From: an uncultured Clostridia bacterium
GTDB lineage: Bacteria; Bacillota; Clostridia; Oscillospirales; Acutalibacteraceae
Direction of reading: 5' to 3'
DNA length: 64,000 bases
Assembly: GCA_937876205.1 (NCBI GenBank)
Contig: CALEII010000061.1
Coordinates: 33,829 to 97,828 of the forward strand
The notes beneath the pieces were generated by a model that worked only from the letters and a program-made list of their open reading frames with translations, did no database searches and had not been told where the DNA came from. The translations under genes and the position numbers were made by a program. Shown here in pieces: positions 60,275-64,000 of the stretch (its first letter is position 1; each line of letters starts with the position of its first letter).

Positions 60275-62560
60275 TCAGAGAGTATTTCCGTTATATACTA
60301 TTCGTTTACCTTCTGTATTTCCGTTGAGTTTATAGTCAACAAGTTTACCGTCTTTCCATTCAATATCAACTTTGATATTGCCTTTTGCACGAAGACCTTT
60401 TATGCTACCGTTTGTCCATTTATCGGGAAGTGCGGGAAGAAGATAGATTGTGTCTTCTGTTGACTGCATAAGCATTTCTGCAATGCCGCTGACTGCACCG
60501 AAGTTGCCGTCAATCTGGAAAGGAGGATGAGCGTCAAACATATTAGGATATGTTCCGCCGCCACCTTTATAATTTATGTGATATCTGTTATCAACTGGTC
60601 GAAGCTGCATATCAATAAGCTTCATAGCATGGTTGCCGTCCCACATTCTTGCCCAAAAATTGATTTTCCAGCCAAGGCTCCAGCCTGTGCCTGCATCGCC
60701 TCTGTATTCAAGTGTTTTACGACAAGCTTCAATAAGTTCAGGAGTTTCTTCATGATTGATAAGTCTTGCGGGATGAAGGGCATACAGATGTGAAATGTGT
60801 CTGTGGTGAGGTTCTGTCCATTCTTCATCTTTATACCATTCGAGAAGGTCTCCCTTTGCACCGACCATAAACGGAAGCATTCTGGGAAGCTTATCCTTGA
60901 TTTCAGCAATTACATCACAACTTTCACTGAGAATTTCCGATGCTCTGATGCAGTTACCGAAAAGTTCTTTTATAATTGACAAAGACATTGTTGATGTCTG
61001 AGAAACTGAGCAAGCTTCTTTTCCGTATTTGAAGCTGTTTTCAGGTGATGTTGAGGGCGCTATAATAAGTTTGCCGTCCTTATCGGGAACAAGCAAGTCA
61101 AGATAAAACTCTGCAGCCTTTTTCATAATGGGATAAGCTGTATTTTTAAGATAATCTGTATCAAGTGTATATTCATAATGCTCATAAAGATGTCTGCAAA
61201 ACCATCCTGATGACATAGGCCAGAATGACCACTGTGAGTTACCCTGAACAGGAGTTGTCATTCTCCATATATCAACATTATGATGTCCTGTAAAACCTCT
61301 TGCATGATATATTTCCTTGGCAGTCTTTTCACCTGTTATGCTCATTTCCTTGATAAATTCAATAAGCGGAAGATGCATTTCAGGCATATCTATCATAAGT
61401 GTCGGGAAATAGTTCATTTCTGTGTTGATATTTACAGTGTAGTTTGAACTCCATGGTGGATTAACTCTGTGATTCCATATTCCCTGCAGATTCATTGCCT
61501 GTGTTCCTTCTCTGGAGCCTGCAATTGTAAGATATCTGCCGAAATTGAAAAGAAGTGCATAAAGACCTATATCACTTTTGTTTCTGCTGAATAAAGCAAG
61601 TCTTTTATCTGTGGGAACACGCTCTTTATTATCACTGCCGAGATCTAACCGAACTCTGTTATAATACTGTCTGTAATCTGCAATATGAGCTGCTTTTATG
61701 TTATCAAAATCTTTATTACAAACTGCATCCAGCATAGCAAGACAAGCATTTTTATATTCCTTACCTTCAAGGTTAGGATGCTTATCAAAGCCGTTAAAAC
61801 TGCTCTCACAGGTGAAATATACTATTGCAACAGTTGCATCTGAAACATCAATACCGTTGTCAGAATATTCTGTTTTACCGTCAGCGCTGACTTTAACAGC
61901 ACCTCTGAAGCTCATTCCTTTTTTTGCTTCGTCATCAGAATACTGAATAAATTCATCCTTGGGAATAACATCTACATTGCTGGGAGAGAGTGAAGGGCAA
62001 ATACCGTCAAGAATAAGAGTGTCATTCTCAGCAAAAACTGTATTTCTGAGTGGTGAGTTCATACTAAGATTAAAACTCAACGCACCTTTTTCAGATGCTT
62101 CAAGCTTCATTACAAAAGCTTTGTCAGGGTAAGAAACTAATGATGTTCTTGTATATTTAACATCATTCTTTTCATATTCAACAGTATGTACAGCAGTTGA
62201 AAGATCAAGCTTTCTTGAATAATTCTTCACAAAGCCTTTGTGACAGCTGATAACAATATCACCGAAAGGCATATATGCCTCGGAATTCATACCCTCAAAA
62301 TTATCCTGAAGAATCTGCTGTGCTTCATAAAGCTTTCCGTCAAGAGCTAGCTCTCTTGCTTTTATAAAGCTTTCATATGAACACATATGCTGATATGTCT
62401 TCGGATAGCCTGTCCAGAGCTGATCATAGTTAAGTGAAACTGTCTCTGTCTGTGCTTTGCCGTATATCATAGCGCCGATACTGCCGTTACCAAGAGGTAA
62501 GGCTTCAGTCCAAGCTTTAGCAGGTTTTTTATAATAAAGTAAGTTAGAATCGATACCCAT
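60275..62560 (-). CDS. Glycoside hydrolase family 95 (alpha-L-fucosidase-like)
   Basis: A 761-residue inverting glycosidase. The N-terminal LLYYKKPAKAWTEALPLGNGSIGAMIYG and GTQAMNLQGIWNHRVNPPWSSNYTVNINTEMNYFP are GH95 signatures; the latter carries the Asn pair of the active site. The (alpha/alpha)6 barrel and a C-terminal beta domain (HPPFQIDGNFGAVSGIAEML) complete the expected layout. No signal peptide is seen, so it probably acts in the cytosol on imported oligosaccharides. Specificity may be alpha-1,2-L-fucose or alpha-L-galactose. It starts from AAAGGAG behind the promoter at 62594-62622. Confidence 0.93.
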   Translation of the reverse strand: MGIDSNLLYYKKPAKAWTEALPLGNGSIGAMIYGKAQTETVSLNYDQLWTGYPKTYQHMCSYESFIKARELALDGKLYEAQQILQDNFEGMNSEAYMPFGDIVISCHKGFVKNYSRKLDLSTAVHTVEYEKNDVKYTRTSLVSYPDKAFVMKLEASEKGALSFNLSMNSPLRNTVFAENDTLILDGICPSLSPSNVDVIPKDEFIQYSDDEAKKGMSFRGAVKVSADGKTEYSDNGIDVSDATVAIVYFTCESSFNGFDKHPNLEGKEYKNACLAMLDAVCNKDFDNIKAAHIADYRQYYNRVRLDLGSDNKERVPTDKRLALFSRNKSDIGLYALLFNFGRYLTIAGSREGTQAMNLQGIWNHRVNPPWSSNYTVNINTEMNYFPTLMIDMPEMHLPLIEFIKEMSITGEKTAKEIYHARGFTGHHNVDIWRMTTPVQGNSQWSFWPMSSGWFCRHLYEHYEYTLDTDYLKNTAYPIMKKAAEFYLDLLVPDKDGKLIIAPSTSPENSFKYGKEACSVSQTSTMSLSIIKELFGNCIRASEILSESCDVIAEIKDKLPRMLPFMVGAKGDLLEWYKDEEWTEPHHRHISHLYALHPARLINHEETPELIEACRKTLEYRGDAGTGWSLGWKINFWARMWDGNHAMKLIDMQLRPVDNRYHINYKGGGGTYPNMFDAHPPFQIDGNFGAVSGIAEMLMQSTEDTIYLLPALPDKWTNGSIKGLRAKGNIKVDIEWKDGKLVDYKLNGNTEGKRIVYNGNTL

Positions 62561-62593
62561 AGTATTTCTCCTTTATATAATATTCTATGTGAT

Positions 62594-62622
62594 ATAATAC
62601 CCCATAACATTCTTTATTGCAA
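62594..62622 (-). promoter_or_regulatory. Promoter of the GH95-sdaA operon
   Basis: Reading leftward, TTGCAA (62622-62617), a 17-base spacer and TATTAT (62599-62594), 34 bases before the GH95 start. Confidence 0.65.
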
Positions 62623-62705
62623 GATTAAAATAAAATTATTTTACTTGCTTTTTTCTATATGATGAGTTAATATATAATAGATATGTTATGAAAGGAATAC
62701 GAAAA

Positions 62706-63935
62706 ATGTATGATGTTCTTGTCATAGGCGGTGGTGCGGCTGGCTGTATGGCTGCAGGCTTTGCTGCTGAAAACGGCAAAAATGTTCTTCTTTGTGAACG
62801 TAATGATAAAATAGGCAGAAAAGTAATGATAACCGGTAAAGGCAGATGCAACGTTACCAATGCATGCTCTCTTCTTAATGAGTTTATAGAAAATGTACCT
62901 GTTAACGGCAGATTTCTTTACGGTGCACTTTCACGGTTCATGCCGTTTGATACAATGGATTTCTTTGAAGATAACGGAGTCTCACTTAAAATTGAAAGAG
63001 GTAACAGAGTATTTCCCGAGTCAGATAAAGCAGTTGAAATTGTAGATGCTTTGTATAATTTTCTTAAAAAAAATAATGTAAAAAGAGTTAAGGCAAGAAT
63101 AGTTAAATTCAATATTGAAGACGGAATAATCAGATCTGCAGAAGATGAAGACGGTAATATTTACCAAGCAGAAAAATATATTGTCGCAACAGGTGGTAAA
63201 TCATACCCTCTTACAGGCTCAACCGGTGACGGTTATTTACTTGCAGAACAGTGTGGTCATACAATCACTGAATTAAAGCCTTCGCTGGTGCCTGTCAATA
63301 CTACAGATGATTGGACAGGTTCATTACAGGGTTTAGCACTTAAAAACATAGCTATTTCAGTGCGTGATAATGACTCATATAATGAAATATTCAGTGATTT
63401 CGGTGAAATGCTGTTTACTCATTTTGGCGTCAGCGGACCTGTAATACTCAGTGCAAGTTCACATATGAAAAATATGAGAAGCGGAAAATACTCCATTGAA
63501 ATCGACCTGAAGCCGGCACTTTCTGAAGAAAAGCTTGATGCAAGAATACTGAGAGACTTTGCTGAAAATGCAAACAAATCAATTGCAAATGCCCTAATGA
63601 AGCTTCTTCCGTCAAGACTGATTCCGATTATTGTTCGATTAAGCGAAATTCCTACTGATATGAAGGTAAATCAGATTACCAAGGATATGCGTAAAGAGCT
63701 TGTATATCTTCTTAAGCATTTTACCGTGACTGTTGACAGCTTCAGATCAATTGATGAAGCGATAGTTACATCCGGCGGTGTTTCAGTTAAAGAAATCAAT
63801 CCTAAGACAATGCAATCAACATTATGTGACAATCTGTATTTTGCAGGTGAAATTATTGATGTGGATGCATACACAGGCGGTTTTAATTTACAGATAGCTT
63901 TTTCTACCGGTGTTCTTGCCGGCAAATCAATGTGA
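62706..63935 (+). CDS. BaiN/HI0933-type NAD(P)/FAD-dependent oxidoreductase
   Basis: A flavoprotein of about 409 residues. The FAD-binding N-terminus is VLVIGGGAAGCMAAGFAAENGKNVLLCERN, with the family mark GRKVMITGKGRCNVTNAC. The C-terminal nucleotide-binding part is LYFAGEIIDVDAYTGGFNLQIAFSTG. Members include BaiN (bile-acid dehydroxylation) and aminoacetone oxidase; the usual physiological role is unclear. The ATG at 62688 lies by the expected transcription start after TATAAT (62673-62678), so 62706 with AAAGGA nine bases upstream is chosen. In Clostridia this gene commonly precedes cmk, as here. Confidence 0.93.
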   Translation: MYDVLVIGGGAAGCMAAGFAAENGKNVLLCERNDKIGRKVMITGKGRCNVTNACSLLNEFIENVPVNGRFLYGALSRFMPFDTMDFFEDNGVSLKIERGNRVFPESDKAVEIVDALYNFLKKNNVKRVKARIVKFNIEDGIIRSAEDEDGNIYQAEKYIVATGGKSYPLTGSTGDGYLLAEQCGHTITELKPSLVPVNTTDDWTGSLQGLALKNIAISVRDNDSYNEIFSDFGEMLFTHFGVSGPVILSASSHMKNMRSGKYSIEIDLKPALSEEKLDARILRDFAENANKSIANALMKLLPSRLIPIIVRLSEIPTDMKVNQITKDMRKELVYLLKHFTVTVDSFRSIDEAIVTSGGVSVKEINPKTMQSTLCDNLYFAGEIIDVDAYTGGFNLQIAFSTGVLAGKSM

Positions 63936-63947
63936 TGAGGTGCTTAT

Positions 63948-64000
63948 ATGATAAATATTGCAATTGACGGTCCTGCAGGTGCAGGAAAAAGCAGTGTCGC
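63948..64000 (+). CDS. cmk: Cytidylate kinase, first 17 codons
   Basis: The gene runs off the right edge. The visible N-terminus MINIAIDGPAGAGKSSV is the CMP-kinase P-loop. GAGGTG lies upstream, and the start is 12 bases after the flavoprotein stop, so the two are cotranscribed. The product would phosphorylate CMP and dCMP. Confidence 0.9.
   Translation, partial: MINIAIDGPAGAGKSSV

Overview
The window reads as chromosomal DNA of a low-GC Gram-positive anaerobe of the Clostridia, most likely the Ruminococcaceae/Oscillospiraceae. The evidence is AT-rich intergenic DNA with TTGACA/TATAAT promoters, strong GGAGG ribosome binding sites, dockerin modules, a SpoIIM homologue, rubrerythrin, an iron-sulfur L-serine ammonia-lyase, PyrD/PyrK plus PyrB/PyrI pyrimidine enzymes, and a long-type Asd. 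No tRNA, rRNA, CRISPR array, insertion sequence or prophage was seen. The assignment is inference from gene content.

Positions 1-15625 hold an exopolysaccharide/capsule locus built as two divergent arms around a 120-bp promoter region (about 10720-10840). The leftward arm encodes a 4,6-dehydratase, an initiating phosphosugar transferase, seven glycosyltransferases of families GT2, GT4 and GT32-like (one cut by the left edge), an EpsG-type polymerase, an acetyltransferase and a small membrane peptide. The rightward arm encodes the control system: a CpsB-type PHP phosphatase, an anchored Ig-like protein and two tandem Wzz/BY-kinase proteins. The second kinase-like protein has a very Gly-Tyr-rich tail and an altered Walker B motif.

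Positions 15630-29523 carry rubrerythrin (with a PerR-like box at its promoter), a Cys-rich protein, a Gfo/Idh/MocA oxidoreductase, a YbaK/ProX-like deacylase, a GPH sugar symporter, an LCP-like protein with a transglutaminase-like partner, folE, and uvrB-uvrA flanked by lipoproteins. Positions 29550-35340 are a complete UMP operon after carbamoyl phosphate, pyrC-K-D-F-E-B-I. Its promoter is palindromic, and its leader can fold as a PyrR-like attenuator.

Positions 35357-42839 (leftward) hold an FHA-RodA/FtsW-PBP module followed by a MacB-type ABC transporter. Then come galM, a secreted lipase-fold protein with two dockerins, a 6S RNA behind a DUF1292 gene, a LacX-like mutarotase, an anchored subtilisin-like protease, a Xer recombinase facing spoIIM, and the queA-tgt-yajC-TIGR04086-spoIIM run. 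The right end has asd-dapA-dapB (lysine/diaminopimelate), an XRE regulator, a GH95 fucosidase with L-serine ammonia-lyase, a BaiN/HI0933-type flavoprotein, and the first codons of cmk.

Longest possible reading frames often overran the true start. Starts were moved inward where a Shine-Dalgarno, a promoter or family alignment decided it. No stretch longer than 300 bases lacks a gene.
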